Origin: Eunapius fragilis
Lineage: Eukaryota; Porifera; Demospongiae; Spongillida; Spongillidae
DNA: 64,000 nucleotides
Assembly: GCA_963681505.1 (NCBI GenBank)
Contig: OY811971.1
Coordinates: forward strand, 3,027,730 to 3,091,729
Direction: 5' to 3'
A model generated the notes under the pieces. The model saw nothing but the letters and a program-made list of their open reading frames with translations. It searched no databases and was not told the origin of the DNA. A program made the translations under genes and the position numbers. Positions 36,884 to 48,476 of this stretch are shown here, in pieces. Position 1 is the stretch's first letter, and every line of letters starts with the position of its first letter.

Positions 36884-38560
36884 CCACCAGGGGAAATTGC
36901 GTTCAATCATTGTGGCACCCTATGGGCCAGATAAGTTCTCAGTCTAGTGTCCAGCAAGGTGATCCACTGGGCCCAATGCTGTTTGCCTTGGTTCTCATAA
37001 GCTTGTTACCAGTATTGATGCAGATGATGATTGTCTCCAGCTGCTTCTGGACGCTTGGTATCTTGATGATGGGGTTCTAGCAGGGGTTAGGTCTGCAGAA
37101 ATACGTGCTCTGCACCTCATGGAAGAGCTTGGTCCTCACTTGGGGCTTTACATCAATTTTTCCAAGCGTGAACTTTTCAGTAGGAGTGATAATTCACTAT
37201 TTCCACCAGTGGTGAAGTCATCTCTCCTTCCCAACCTGCACATCCTAGGGGCCCCAATCAGAGACTTTGTCCATAGTTCCCGCTTCATTGCTGAGAAATG
37301 TGCAATGCCCAAGATCTTGCTTTAAGGCTCTTGTGGATGTCTCTACAGTTGTCCTTCACATGGCCTTTTCGCTTCTTTGTATGTGTGGAAGTTACCGTAA
37401 GTTAGTGCATCTAGCCTTAGCCACTCCTCCAAGCCATTGTTCTGACTATCATAAGCTCTCTGATGAGGAGGTAAGGCTATGCTTCACCTCCTGCATTGCA
37501 GTGGACGTTCCTGACCCAAATTGGAAGCAAGCACAACTCAGTCAAAGTTTTGGTGGGCTTGGCTTTCGGTCCTTTGCTTTGCACTGTTCTGCTGCGTTTA
37601 TAGCTTCCCTTGCTTCATCAGGATTTGGTAGTGCCGATAACATACACATGCTTCAGGCTATGACCCGCTTCAATCCTCAGGTTCCCCCTGATGAGTCAAT
37701 CACAGCTGAGGAGGTTCTGGTCAACCTGCCTCCACAAAGAGCTCTGTCTAAGAAGCTGGATATGCATGTTTTCCAATCACTGCTATCTTCCTCCTCTCCA
37801 GTGAATAAGGCTCGGATCCTTTCTGTTTCTGCCCCTCATGCGGGTTCTTGGATCTCAGTCATCCCTTCTACTGGTCTGGATCTGCACCTTAACTCTGCTG
37901 AATGTCAGATAGCACTCAGATGGTGGTTGGGTCTTGACACCTCTGGAGGTTCTCTGTGTCCACATTGTCCTGATATTGCCCTTGACCCTCTAGGTCATCA
38001 TGCAGCCTCCTGCAGACATGGTGGTGATGTGGTTGCAAGGCACAATCACTTGCGAGATATCTTTGCTAACTTATGCCGCCGGGCCCATCTTTCTGTGAGG
38101 GTTGAAGTGGGCTATGGCTTAGCTAGGGACCATGTTAACTCTCGCCCTGCGGATGTCCTTGTTCAGGGATGGGACAGAGGAAAGCCTGTGGCCTTTGAAA
38201 ATACTGTTGCTTCACCCCTTACACCAGTAACCCTCAACAATGCCAGTACATCTGTGGGAGCAGCAGCCTATGCTGCTGAACTTAGAAAGCATGTGGCCAA
38301 TGACACCAGATGTCAGGAGTTGGGGCCCCTAGCTGTAGAAACATATGGTAACTGAGGGAAGGAGGCCCAGAGTGTTTTTTCCTGTCTCACCTCTCTACAT
38401 GCCATTGGTCAGGCCATTCCCAAACCCAAAATGTTGGGTGACATCTATGGCCACCTCAACATGTCACTGGTGAGGTCAGTGGCTAGGGCCATCATGGGGA
38501 GGGAAAATGTCTGGATAGGTTAGAAGAACTGTAGGTTTGTTAGCGGCATCTATTGTAAGT
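36884..38560 (+). pseudogene. RLE non-LTR retrotransposon E1, 5'-truncated, frameshifted
   Basis: It starts inside the RT domain: VQQGDPLGPMLFALVL (motif B), then, after a frameshift, AWYLDDGVLAG (motif C). A second frameshift lies near 37320. From there a 362-codon frame reads to 38355 with GGLGFRSFALH, the zinc knuckle CPHCPDIALDPLGHHAASC and the endonuclease core RPADVLVQGWDRGKPVAFE, where the second acidic residue is Glu rather than Asp. After a stop at YGN the tail resumes to about 38520 (LNMSLVRSVARAIMGRE). The element copies itself through RNA and nicks its target with a restriction-like endonuclease; this copy is dead. Confidence 0.8.
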
Positions 38561-38704
38561 TAGTTATCCTTATAATAATGTAATTGTGTTTGTCCATTTA
38601 TCCTGCTGTAACTGTATAATGTTGTACATTAACAATTATAGGAATAAAAATATTTAGGAGAAACAAACATGCATGAATTATTAATAAATCATGCTACAGT
38701 TCAA

Positions 38705-38845
38705 TAAACTTTAAGATGGGAGCCACCTGGAAAGGATTGCTGTCGCATTTGCCCTCACCAGATGCAAGTTGAGCCTGCTATACAGGTCAGACAGCACAAA
38801 TGACTTTGGTTTGCCCGATGTGATGGCAAGACGGGAGGCAAGCAT
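38705..38845 (-). pseudogene. 3' end of RLE retrotransposon E2 (minus strand)
   Basis: On the minus strand it reads LASRLAITSGKPKSFVLSDL, YSRLNLHLVRANATAILSRW. This is closest to the tail of E5 (LASRLATSSNKAKAAVL... LNLNLVKANATAMLSRC). Only the last 45 or so codons remain, followed by a GT repeat. Confidence 0.75.
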
Positions 38846-38847
38846 CT

Positions 38848-38849
<2 letters not shown>

Positions 38850-38885
<36 letters not shown>

Positions 38886-38942
38886 TGTGTGTGCATGTGT
38901 GCATATGTGCGTGTGCGTGTGTGTGTGCGTGTGTGTGTGCTT
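38850..38942. repeat. (GT)n-rich microsatellite
   Basis: An interrupted GT/GTGC run between two retrotransposon fragments. The open frame starting at 38769 reads through it by chance into E3, so the true E3 homology starts only at about 38988. Confidence 0.85.
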
Positions 38943-38987
38943 ATGTGTTATAATAATACGAATTCGTGGAGAAATAATAATAATAAT

Positions 38988-40019
38988 GATCCAGCCTGGA
39001 CACAAGCTCAGCTTCCTATAAAGCTTGGCGGCCTTGGTATTCGGAGTGCATGTCAGCTTGCACCTTCAGCCTTCCTGGCTTCAGCTGCTGGCACCTCTGA
39101 TACATTGAAGAGCATGCTCCCTGCATCTCTGCACAATGCCTCCATCCCTGATGTTGAGTCTGCACTTTCCCACTGGTCCAAAGGAAACAACACAGCCCCA
39201 CCTGTACCTCCTGCTTCTTGTTTTCAAAAAGCTTGGGATCTACCAAAAATGCAGTTGGTAGCTCAAGGTCTGCTGGCCAGTGCTGATAGTCCATCTTCCC
39301 GTGCTCGTCTTCTTGCTGCATCCACACCAGAGTCAGGAAAATGGCTAAATGCATTCCCTATATCCTCCATAGGCCTGAGAACGGATAACTCCACCATCCG
39401 AATTGCAGTTGGGCTCAGACTTGGTGTTCCCTTGTGCCATTCACACACTTGTTGCCATTGTGGTTCTCACGTGAATGACCTTGCTACTCATGGCCTTAGC
39501 TGTAGATGGAGTGAAGGTCGCCACTCCAGGCATTCTAGCTTAAACGACATCATCCACAGAGCACTGTCAGCTGCAAAAATACCTGCTCGTTTGGAGCCTT
39601 CTGGAGTAGCTAGATCTGATGGTAAAAGGCCAGATGGAATTTCAATGGTTCCCTGGAAAGAGGGGAAACTTCTTGTGTGGGATGCTACATGCAGAGACAC
39701 CTTGGCACCATCATATCTCTCCACTGCTGAAAGAGGCCCAGGATTGGTAGCAGCAGAGGCTGAATCTCAAAAGAGGAAGAAGTGTTCCTCTCTTGGAGCT
39801 AAATACTTCTTTGTTCCCATAGCATGTGAGTCTCTTGGTGTGTTTGGTGCTGAAACATTGTCCTTTCTTAAGGACCTTGGCCATCGTCTGCACAAAACCA
39901 CTGGAGACTCACAATCCTACCAATTCTTACTCCAGCGCCTTTCTGTGGCAATCCAGAGAGGAAATTCTACCTCCGTCTTGGGAACATTAAGTTCCTTTGA
40001 TGGCTTAGATGACTTTTAG
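38988..40019 (+). pseudogene. RLE non-LTR retrotransposon E3, C-terminal part, divergent lineage
   Basis: It begins directly after (AAT)5 with DPAWTQAQLPIKLGGLGIRS and stays open for about 343 codons to TAG 40019. It has a zinc knuckle CCHCGSHVNDLATHGLSC and an endonuclease core RPDGISMVPWKEGKLLVWD, i.e. PD-x15-D. It lacks the RT core, so it is 5'-truncated. The C-terminal domain (GAKYFFVPIACESLGVFG) differs strongly from E1, E4-E7, marking a second family of the same superclade. No stop within the retained part. Confidence 0.75.
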
Positions 40020-40227
40020 TTCTGTGTGCGAGTGATCGAGTGTGTTAGTGTGCCAGTACATTGTATATGTTAGGTTGTGTTGTTGTTAGCCATATATGTT
40101 AGTTTATATAATAATGTAGTTCTGTATGTGCATTTATTCCTTTCATGTATTCTCTTGTAACTTTATTATTACCTGCATATATAAGATTAAAAAAAAAAAT
40201 ATATATATATATTGTATATAAATACAG

Positions 40228-42306
40228 TTGGCAGCTGGAAAGGTACCTACATCTGTGTCTAAGTTCTTGGCTGGAGGCTGCTTGATTGCCTTGAACAAAA
40301 ACAAGGAGGGCTGCCCACCAGACATTAGGCCCATCGCAGTGGGGGAGACAATAAGGAGGCTGACTGGGAAGTGCATGTGTGCCTTGGTGAAGGACAAGGC
40401 TACTGAGTTCTTCCAACCTCTGCAACTCGGTGTGGCCTGTCGTGCAGGGGCAGAGAAGGTGGCCCATGCTCTCAGGGGATGCATTGAAGAGCACTGGATG
40501 GACGAGGACTTTGTTGTACTTAAAGTGGACATGAGGAACGCTTTTAATATTGTCTCCAGACAAGCAGTCCTTGATGAGTGTGCTACTTTTTTCCCTGAGT
40601 TGCTACCCTGGGTGTCTTGGTGTTATGGGACCCATCCTCTGCTATGGCACCCTCTTGGCCAGATCAGCTCTGAGTCTGGAGTGCAGCAGGGTGACCCTTT
40701 AGGTCCCTTACTGTTTGCACTAGTCCTCCAGAAGTTGGTATCTAGCTTGGACGCAGATGAGGAGTGTGCTGAAATCCTTCTCCAAGCTTGGTACCTTGAT
40801 GATGGAGCTTTGGCTGGCACCCGCTCAGCTGTACTGCGTGCCTTACATGTGATTGAGGAGTTGGGTCCTGCATTGGGCCTACATGTGAACCTGGCCAAGT
40901 GTGAGATGTTCAGCAGGCAGGGTAACACATCATTCCCACCGGAGGTGAGGTGCTCACTCCTGCCTAATCTGGACATCCTGGGTGCTCCAATTGGGGATTA
41001 TCTACACTGTTCTAAGTTTATCGCTGGGAGGTGTGCTGAGTCCAGGAAGCTACTCTCTGGTCTAGTGGATGTTGCTGCAGTCGATCTCCAGGTAGCAGTT
41101 TCCTTATTGCGCATGTGTGGTAGCTTCTGCAGGATGGTCCACATAGCAAGGGTTACCCCACCAAGCCTGGCCACAGATGCTCTAAGGTCTTTTGATGAGG
41201 AGGTCAAGCAGTGCTTTGTAATGTGCTCCGCCATCAATGTTACCAACGATGCCTGGAGCCAGGCACAGCTAGGACTAAAATTTGGGGGTCTGGGTCTTCG
41301 CTCCCTCTCTCACCATGCTGCTGCAGCGTTCATTGCCTCCCTGTCATTCTCCGGCTTTGGCAAGGCTGATAATGTTCACCTAAAACAGGCAGTGGCAATG
41401 TTTAACACTCAGGTCTCCCCCTTTAATGCCATTACAGTCAGTTCTGCTCTGGAGTCTCCCATTCACCAGAAGGTCTTGTCAGGATTGATCCAAACCCAAC
41501 ATTTCCACATCTTGTTGGAATCCTCCTCTCCAGCTAACAGAGCTCGCCTCCTGTCAGTGGCTGCTCCTCATGCTTCCTCTTGGCTATCAGTGGTCCCTTC
41601 CCCTGGTTTGGGCATGCACCTGGAGTCGAATGAGTTCCAGATGGCTATTAGGTGGTGGCTGGGGTTAGATACTTCTGGTCGGTCCATGTGCCCATTCTGC
41701 CCCGATACTGCTCTTGATCCTCTTGGTCACCATGCTGTGACCTGCAGGCATGGGGGGGATGTGGTCACACGCCATAATCGTCTACGAGATGAGGTATTTG
41801 ACCTTTGTCGTCGTGCCCACCTAAGTGTGAGTGTGGAGAGAGGTCATGGCCTTACCAGAGACCTTGCCCACACCAGACCTGCTGACATCCTCATTGCTGG
41901 CTGGGACAGAGGCAAACCTGCGGCACTAGACCTGACCATTACCTCACCACTATGCTCTGTCATCTTGGGTGAATCATGTCACCAGGCTGGTGCGGCAGCC
42001 CTGGCAGCTGAGACCCGCAAGCTCCACTCCAATGGACCCAAGTGCCAAGAGTTGGGCTGGTCCTGCATCCCATTGGCAGTGGAGACTTATAGCAATTGGG
42101 GCAAGCAGGCTCATGATACCTTCTCCAGGCTGGCATCCTTCCTAGCCATTCACCAGTCTTCCCCCAAGGCAGTAGTTGTGGCTGAAATTTATGGCCGGTT
42201 GAATGTGGTCCTGGTTCGGTCCATTGCTAGAGCCATCCTGGCCAGGGAGCTTCCACCCTCGAGCCATCCTGGCCAGGGAGCTTCCACCCTCCTAACTTGC
42301 TATTAG
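40228..42306 (+). CDS. RLE non-LTR retrotransposon E4, open RT-endonuclease frame (692 codons)
   Basis: The longest open frame in the window. RT motifs in order: FLAGGCLIALNKNKEG (finger), VVLKVDMRNAFN (motif A), GVQQGDPLGPLLFALVL (B), AWYLDDGALAG (C, YLDD), LGAPIG. Then GGLGLRSLSHH, zinc knuckle CPFCPDTALDPLGHHAVTC (C-x2-C-x9-H-x4-C) and restriction-like endonuclease core RPADILIAGWDRGKPAALD. The RLE after the RT puts it in the R2/R4/NeSL/Hero group, without an APE nuclease. The N-terminal DNA-binding part expected in such proteins is missing, and ATG 40228 is just the first available, so it is 5'-truncated although no stop interrupts it. A 31-bp tandem duplication near 42232-42293 extends the C-terminus. 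TA/TAA repeats flank both sides. Confidence 0.8.
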   Translation: MAAGKVPTSVSKFLAGGCLIALNKNKEGCPPDIRPIAVGETIRRLTGKCMCALVKDKATEFFQPLQLGVACRAGAEKVAHALRGCIEEHWMDEDFVVLKVDMRNAFNIVSRQAVLDECATFFPELLPWVSWCYGTHPLLWHPLGQISSESGVQQGDPLGPLLFALVLQKLVSSLDADEECAEILLQAWYLDDGALAGTRSAVLRALHVIEELGPALGLHVNLAKCEMFSRQGNTSFPPEVRCSLLPNLDILGAPIGDYLHCSKFIAGRCAESRKLLSGLVDVAAVDLQVAVSLLRMCGSFCRMVHIARVTPPSLATDALRSFDEEVKQCFVMCSAINVTNDAWSQAQLGLKFGGLGLRSLSHHAAAAFIASLSFSGFGKADNVHLKQAVAMFNTQVSPFNAITVSSALESPIHQKVLSGLIQTQHFHILLESSSPANRARLLSVAAPHASSWLSVVPSPGLGMHLESNEFQMAIRWWLGLDTSGRSMCPFCPDTALDPLGHHAVTCRHGGDVVTRHNRLRDEVFDLCRRAHLSVSVERGHGLTRDLAHTRPADILIAGWDRGKPAALDLTITSPLCSVILGESCHQAGAAALAAETRKLHSNGPKCQELGWSCIPLAVETYSNWGKQAHDTFSRLASFLAIHQSSPKAVVVAEIYGRLNVVLVRSIARAILARELPPSSHPGQGASTLLTCY

Positions 42307-42335
42307 TAGTTTAATTGTGTATGCATCTTGTTATC

Positions 42336-42340
42336 ATATA

Positions 42341-42390
<50 letters not shown>

Positions 42391-42391
42391 G
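42336..42391. repeat. (TA)n-(TAA)n microsatellite at the 3' end of E4
   Basis: ATATATATATAT followed by about 14 AAT/TAA units, about 35 bp after the E4 stop codon. Compare the (AAT)n just before E5 (42715-42738) and before E3 (38970-38986). Confidence 0.85.
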
Positions 42392-42739
42392 AGGGTTTAA
42401 AACTTTCAAAACAACAAATCAAACTCTATAAACAAGGAATACATACATAGAATAATTAAGTAAGTATTGAATCCATAATACCAGAGAAGAAATGAAATAA
42501 ATAAATACTGGGAAATATTATTGGAAGAACTAACTATTTTACTATATAGGGAAGTCCTATGCCATCAGCCATATCCATAACACTCCTCCATCTGATGCTC
42601 TAATGATTGCAAATGACAAATGCCCTCAGCCATCCCATCACTTCTAGGACTCCCTCGTGATTTCATTTTGTTCATGTTATTGATACGTGCTACTGTTTAA
42701 TGTTGCAATGTTAATAACAATAATAATAATAATAATAGT

Positions 42740-44801
42740 GCTTCAACAGACACACATCCTCCAGTCACTAAGGGGTGTCATCAACCTTCTTGCTGCTGGC
42801 AGAGCACCACCTGAGGTGTCCACTTTCCTTGCTGGGGGCAGTTTGACAGCTCTTAACAAGTCAAAATCTGGCAGCATCTTTGATATTCGTCCTATTGCTG
42901 TAGGAGAAAGCTTATGCTGTTTGGTGGGTAAATGTCTTTGTGTTGCAGTTCAGACAAAGGCAGCAGAGTTCTTCAAACCATGTCAGTTTGGTGTCGCTTG
43001 TTCTTTTGGAGCAGAAAAGATCGTACATGGTTTGAGAGCATGTATTGAGAACCACTGGCTTGATGATCATTTTGTTGTTCTAAAGGTGGACATGAAGAAC
43101 GCTTTCAACATGGTCTCACGTCAGGCTCTGCTCTCTGAGTGTAGCACTCACTTCCCTGAGCTGCTTCCATGGGCCAGTTGGTGTTAGCCAGCATCCCATC
43201 CCGTGGCACCCATTAGGTCGCCTGCGCTCGGAGCAAGGGGTTCAACAAGGTGACCCTCTAGGCCCTCTGTTTTTCTCCCTGGTTCTGAACATCCTGGTTT
43301 CAAAAATCACATCCAGTGGACTTGTCCTACCATTCTGGATAATGGTGTGTTAGCAGGTCCCAGATCAGCGATTCTCAGAGCCCTCACCATTATTCAGGAC
43401 CAAGGTCCTTCTCTGGGTCTCATCATAAACATCCCTAAATGTGAGATCTTCAGCCGCAGTGACATCAACTCATTTCCACCAGCTATGAAAGGATCCAACT
43501 GTCCCAATTTGGTTATTCTGGGCATTCCCATTGGTGACCAAGCATTCTGTTCTGCCTTTATATCAGGGAAGCATGGGGAGGCTAAAGCTCTGTTGCTGCA
43601 ACTTGAAAAAGTTGGATCAGTTGATCCACATGTGGCATTTTCACTTCTTCGGCAGTGTGCAGGTTTCTGCAAGATGGCTCACCTTGCCCGTGGTACTCCA
43701 CCCTCCCAAGCTATGTCAGCCCTTAAGGCCTTTGATCTTGACATATGCAGTTACTTCTCATGTTGCACTGCTGTTGACACCTCTGATCAGGCCTGGCAGC
43801 AGGCAGAGCTCAGTTTGAGTAGGGGTGGCCTTGGTTTACGCTCTATTTCTCGTCACTCACCAGCAGCGTATATTGCATCCCTGAGCTCATCTGGTTTTAG
43901 TACATCCTCTCAACAACACCTTAAACATGCAGTAGAGGCATTCAACTCCCTTGTTCCAACTTCTGATGCAGTCTGTGTAGAGGATGTGTTGACATCACCC
44001 TTAAACCAAAAGATGCTATCCACAAAAGTGGACAACCACGTTTTCAATCTGCTCCTACGGAACTGAGCTCGCCTGCTTTTAGTCTCCTCCCCATATGCTG
44101 CCTCATGGATCTCAGTTATTCCTTCTGAGGGGCTTGGCCTCCATCTGGAGCCGTCTGAATTTCAGGTATCCATCAAGTGGTGGCTGGGCCCTGACATGTC
44201 TAGTGGTGCTATGTGTGCTCTGTGTTCAGGGAGTGTGCTCGATCCCCTAGGCCATCATGCTCTCCCCTGCAAGCAAGGTGGTGATGTTGTCTCTCGTCAC
44301 AATAAACTCCGAGACACCCTAGCGGAGGCCTGTCGCAGGGCCCACTTGAGTGTTACAGTGGAGGCAGGATGCAACCTCACCGTTGACCATAGCCACTCCC
44401 ACCCAGCTGACATCCTGGTACCCAACTCGTTTGTGGGCAAGCCAGCGGCCTTTGACCTATCTTTGACCTCACCGCTCAATTTAAACGTTTTTTTGGAAGC
44501 GGGACTCACAGCTGGTGCAGCTGCCAGAGCTACAGAGCTGAGAAAGCATGAAGCAAATGATGGGAAGTTCAGGGAGCTTGGGTAGGTCTGTGTCCCCATG
44601 GTCATTGAAGCTTATGGGGCTTGGGGTGCTGAAGCCATGGAGTCATTGTCGTGTCTAGCCTCTCGCCTAGCAACCAGTTCGAACAAGGCAAAGGCAGCTG
44701 TCCTCAATAGCCTGTATGGCCGGCTAAATCTTAACCTTGTTAAAGCAAATGCCACTGCAATGCTGTCTAGATGCTTTGCCTCAGACATGTACACTGTTTA
44801 G
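42740..44801 (+). pseudogene. RLE non-LTR retrotransposon E5, broken
   Basis: It follows (AAT)n directly. Frame 1 covers FLAGGSLTALNKSK, DIRPIAVGESL and motif A VVLKVDMKNAFNMVSR, and stops at 43185. Motif B survives out of frame (VQQGDPLGPL), and motif C is damaged (LDNGVLAG for LDDG). 43347-44066 reads the thumb and linker, then 44196-44585 the zinc knuckle CALCSGSVLDPLGHHALPC and endonuclease core HPADILVPNSFVGKPAAFD. After one more stop the tail continues to TAG 44801. It is nearly collinear with E4 but clearly a different subfamily. Confidence 0.8.
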
Positions 44802-45009
44802 ATTAGGTAGTTTCTTATTTTATTATGATATGTCATGTTATAATTTTCACGCTATAATTATAACAGTGTTTTTAATAATCATGCATGTTGTTTCTCCTCC
44901 TATTATTATTATTATTATTACCATTAAATTATATAAAGATATACTTGTATAGAATACATTAATTTAAAACATAAGCACTATAAATAACTAAACGTCAAAG
45001 CAAGTGTTT

Positions 45010-46950
45010 GGTGAGACACATCTGGCCAAAATTGCCCTGGCATTCTGCCTCATGAGGGGCGACTGTAGATGCCCGACATAACCTCATTCAGAGGTCGACA
45101 GAGTTGAGTGGCTACCTTTTTGGATATGGCCAATAGTACATTGATGGCTTCATTGCCCCATGCCCCAAACACCTTCACAACCAAAGGGATGCATGACGAT
45201 CCTCTAAGGGCACATGCCTCACCATTTCTTGAGTGCTTGGCCTCTTCTCCCATCTCAGCTGCATGACCACAGGTTTGAGCCGCTTCTTGTATAATTTGCA
45301 AATTAAGCGGATTGATGCCCTTTATGTCAAATGCAGCTGGGCGTGAGAGGGACCAGTTTGGCACTAGGATGTCTGCTGGTCTTGATTGGTCTTTGGGAAG
45401 AATACCACTTCCTTTCTCAATTTGTGGGGAAAGGCATGCCTTGTGGCAGAAGTCAGCAATGCAGTCCCTGAGTTGGTTGTGTCTGGTTATTACATCTCCC
45501 CCTGAGTGACAAGTGAGCATGTGATGTCCCCCAAGGATCCATGTTGTGATGACAAAGTGGGCATGGTGTGCCCTCAGGTGTCAAAGGAAGGCCAAGCCAC
45601 CATTTAAAAATGACCTGTGCTTCATCAGGCATCAACGCAAGACCTAAATTTGGTGAAGGCTGCACTTTAAGCCATGCATGGGCTTGTGGCGCAGAGATAG
45701 CTTGAAATCTGGCCTTTGTCACAGTAGTTGCATCGGAAAAAAGTGAACTGAAGTCAGCTTCTTCAATGTGAGAGGATAGTGCGGGCTGGCGGGGTGGTAC
45801 ATCAAGTACACTTTCAACTGAGATGGCATCTGGCTGACTGACCATGGCATTGTACGCATTCACTGCCGCAAGAAAATAGACCTTTGAAGTCACCGAGCAA
45901 TTGTCTGAGGGCATTGATGTGGTTAGAGATGAGATGTATGCAGCCAGTGAGTGGCGATGAAGGGAACGCAGACCAAGGCCACCATGACTCTGGTTAAGTG
46001 AGGCCTGCTTAGCTGCTGGAAGTGTTAGCTCAATTGCTGCAGATAATTCCAAGCAGTGATGAACATCATTTTCAAATTGACTAAACACTGACTCTGACAT
46101 TGGTGAAGGAGGTGTAGACCGTACTAGGTGGGCGAGCTTACAGAAACTAGCACATGATCTCAGGATGGTGACAGCAACTTGTGGGTTGCACAGTTGGGGT
46201 AGAAGTGATAATGGATGTAATGCATCTTTTCTTTTGGATTCGATGTACTGAGCACAATACTCCACACTCCCGATGGGGGCACCTAGTAATTCAAAGTGTG
46301 GACAGGCCGAGCATGGAATGTCAGATGGGAACATGGAGAGCTCTTGGGCACAGAATAATTCACATTTACCCAAATTAATGTGGAGACACGTAGTGTCACT
46401 GTTGGCTTGCAAAAGTTTTAGAGCTCTGGATACTACATCTCTTGGTCCTGCCAAAGCCCCATCATCGAGATACCAACAGTTCAGCAGCATTTCTTCGCAC
46501 TGGGGGTCAGCAGAGATTTTAACAATGGTGCACTGCAGAACGAGGGCAAAAAGAAGTGGGCCTAAAGGGTCCCCTTGTTGGACACCCGATGCCGATATTA
46601 ACTGACCCATTGGGTGCCACAACTTTTGGTGCTGTGAATAGCACCAAGCCACCCATGGAAGAAGCTCAGGGAAGTGGATGGCACACTGGTGAAGGACAGC
46701 TTCTCGAGACACTAAGTTAAATGCATTTCGCATATCAACTTTTTAGATGGCAAAATCTCCATTATTCCAGTTGTCCTCAATAACTTGCCTAAGTTTATGC
46801 ACAATTATTTCGGTGCCAGCTGGACAAGCTACTCCAAACCGAAATGGATTGAAGAATTGTGAGGCCTTTTCCTTTGTTAAAATGCAGGCACATTTACCCA
46901 CAGGGCGTCTCAAAATTCTCCTACAGCGATCGGTCGAACATCCCAACTAG
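45010..46950 (-). pseudogene. RLE non-LTR retrotransposon E6 (minus strand), broken
   Basis: On the minus strand: RRPVGKCACILTKEKASQFF from 46946, a stop just before motif A, VDMRNAFNLVSREAV, motif B GVQQGDPLGPLLFALVL, motif C CWYLDDGALAG, LGAPIG, GGLGLRSLHRH, then the zinc knuckle with a frameshift at about 45525 (CPLCHHNMDPWG, then HHMLTC) and endonuclease core RPADILVPNWSLSRPAAFD. It ends with the truncated tail near 45010. This is the only inverted long copy in the cluster. Two or three disablements. Confidence 0.8.
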
Positions 46951-47005
46951 TGCCTTTGGATTTTAAATGAAAAAAATAAAAATAAAAAATAATAATATAA
47001 AAAAG

Positions 47006-47692
47006 CTCTTGGTTGCTCACTCTGTTGGCCTAAATCTGCATCTACACTCACCGGAATTCCAAACTGCTATCAGATGGTGGCTGGGTCTGGACACTTCAGT
47101 TGCGTCAGTGTGCCCATTTTGTCCAGGGGTCGCTCTTAACTCCCTTAGTCACCATGCTGTGCCCTGTAGACATGGAGGTGACACAGTCATCAGACACAAC
47201 AAATTGCGTGACATCATTGCAGATTTATGTCTCAAGGCACACCTGTCTGTCAGGGTGGAAGCGGGTCATGGTATGTGTCGTGACATAAATCATTCCCGTC
47301 CAGCTGATGTCCTTGTGGAGGGTTGGGAGAGAGGCCAACCTGCTGCCCTAGACATCACAGTCACTTCTCCCCTCACTCCAGTTTCCTTGAAAGACTCAAG
47401 TAGAATGGCAGGTGTAGCAGCTCTGTCTGCTGAAACTAGGAAGCATGCTGCCAATGACCCAAAGTGTCGTGAATTGGGGTGGATGTGTTTACCAATGGCA
47501 GTTGAGACATACGGTAACTGGGGGAAGGAGGCCCAACACTTGTTCTCTAGACTGGCTGCCTATTTAGCAATCCATCTTTCCTGCCCCAAGTCCAAAGTTC
47601 TGGCTGACATATATGGCCGCCTAAACATCTGCATGGTGAGAGCTGTGGCAAGAGCCATCCTGACAAGAGGCCTTTGCCCAGTCCATCTCTAG
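47006..47692 (+). pseudogene. RLE non-LTR retrotransposon E7, endonuclease domain only
   Basis: It starts just after an A/TAA-rich run (46973-47005). The frame is open to TAG 47692: IRWWLGLDTSVASVCPFC, knuckle ending HHAVPC, HNKLRDIIADLC, RPADVLVEGWERGQPAALD, and tail LNICMVRAVARAILTR. RT is absent. It is closest to E1 and E4. Confidence 0.75.
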
Positions 47693-47984
47693 TGTACATG
47701 TATTGTTTCCTTGTAGCTATAGTGTTAATAGTTAGGTTGTACATGGAGTTTACCTTTTTCAGGTGTATCCTATGTATATTTTATTCAAGTTTATTAACAA
47801 TGATGCATGTACATATATCTAAACGTTTAATTATCAAAGTAGTCGATCAAGCGCTGCCAAAGCAAAGTAAGATTTTGAGGCGAATTGCCGTGGCAACATG
47901 CAACATGTTCAAGCGACGAAGCATGCCTTATGTTTAGTTAACGCTCAATGAGTGAAGCGCTAATTTGAAGAGAACAAGTTCTAT

Positions 47985-48476
47985 CGCTTTAATTGCGTCA
48001 TCGCACGTGGTTGGAGCTGGTCAGGACTAGTACAGTACGTAAGTATCCGAATCTCGTACTGTCACTTCTGTATAACTCAATCGTGCACGTACTTTATGAA
48101 ATGGAGAAAGGCTTGAGCGGCTGTAATTTGGGTTTAATTTGGTGAAGAAATTGGGGGTATCATGTTTCAGTAGCGTAAAGTGATTGTTGCACTAATGGCG
48201 CCTCCCGCCCAAGACTATCCCTCTATCCCTCCCTTCACCCTTGCGCTGTTCTTCACCCTTTACCCTTGCGCTGTTTTCACCAACCGGGGAGGGGTTTCTG
48301 TTCAGACCTCATACGTGTGTCTGGCCCAATGCGAGAGGTGCGGGGGGGAGGGGGGGGGGGGGGGGGGGGGTAGGGGTACCTACTGGAAAATGGGGAATGG
48401 GGGTTGCAACCCCCAAACCCCCTGTATCCACCGGTACCATCCGTTCGTCAGTTCGCATTGCCGCGATTATTAATTA
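47985..48476. repeat. Tail segment of the duplicated unit (copy 3, inverted, distal part)
   Basis: Reverse complement of about 25370-25830, including CGTGCACGTACTTTATGAAA and GGGGGTTGCAACCCCC (near 48403-48418). It is cut off at TTAATTA (48476) by the element at 48477-53420 and resumes at 53421. Confidence 0.75.
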
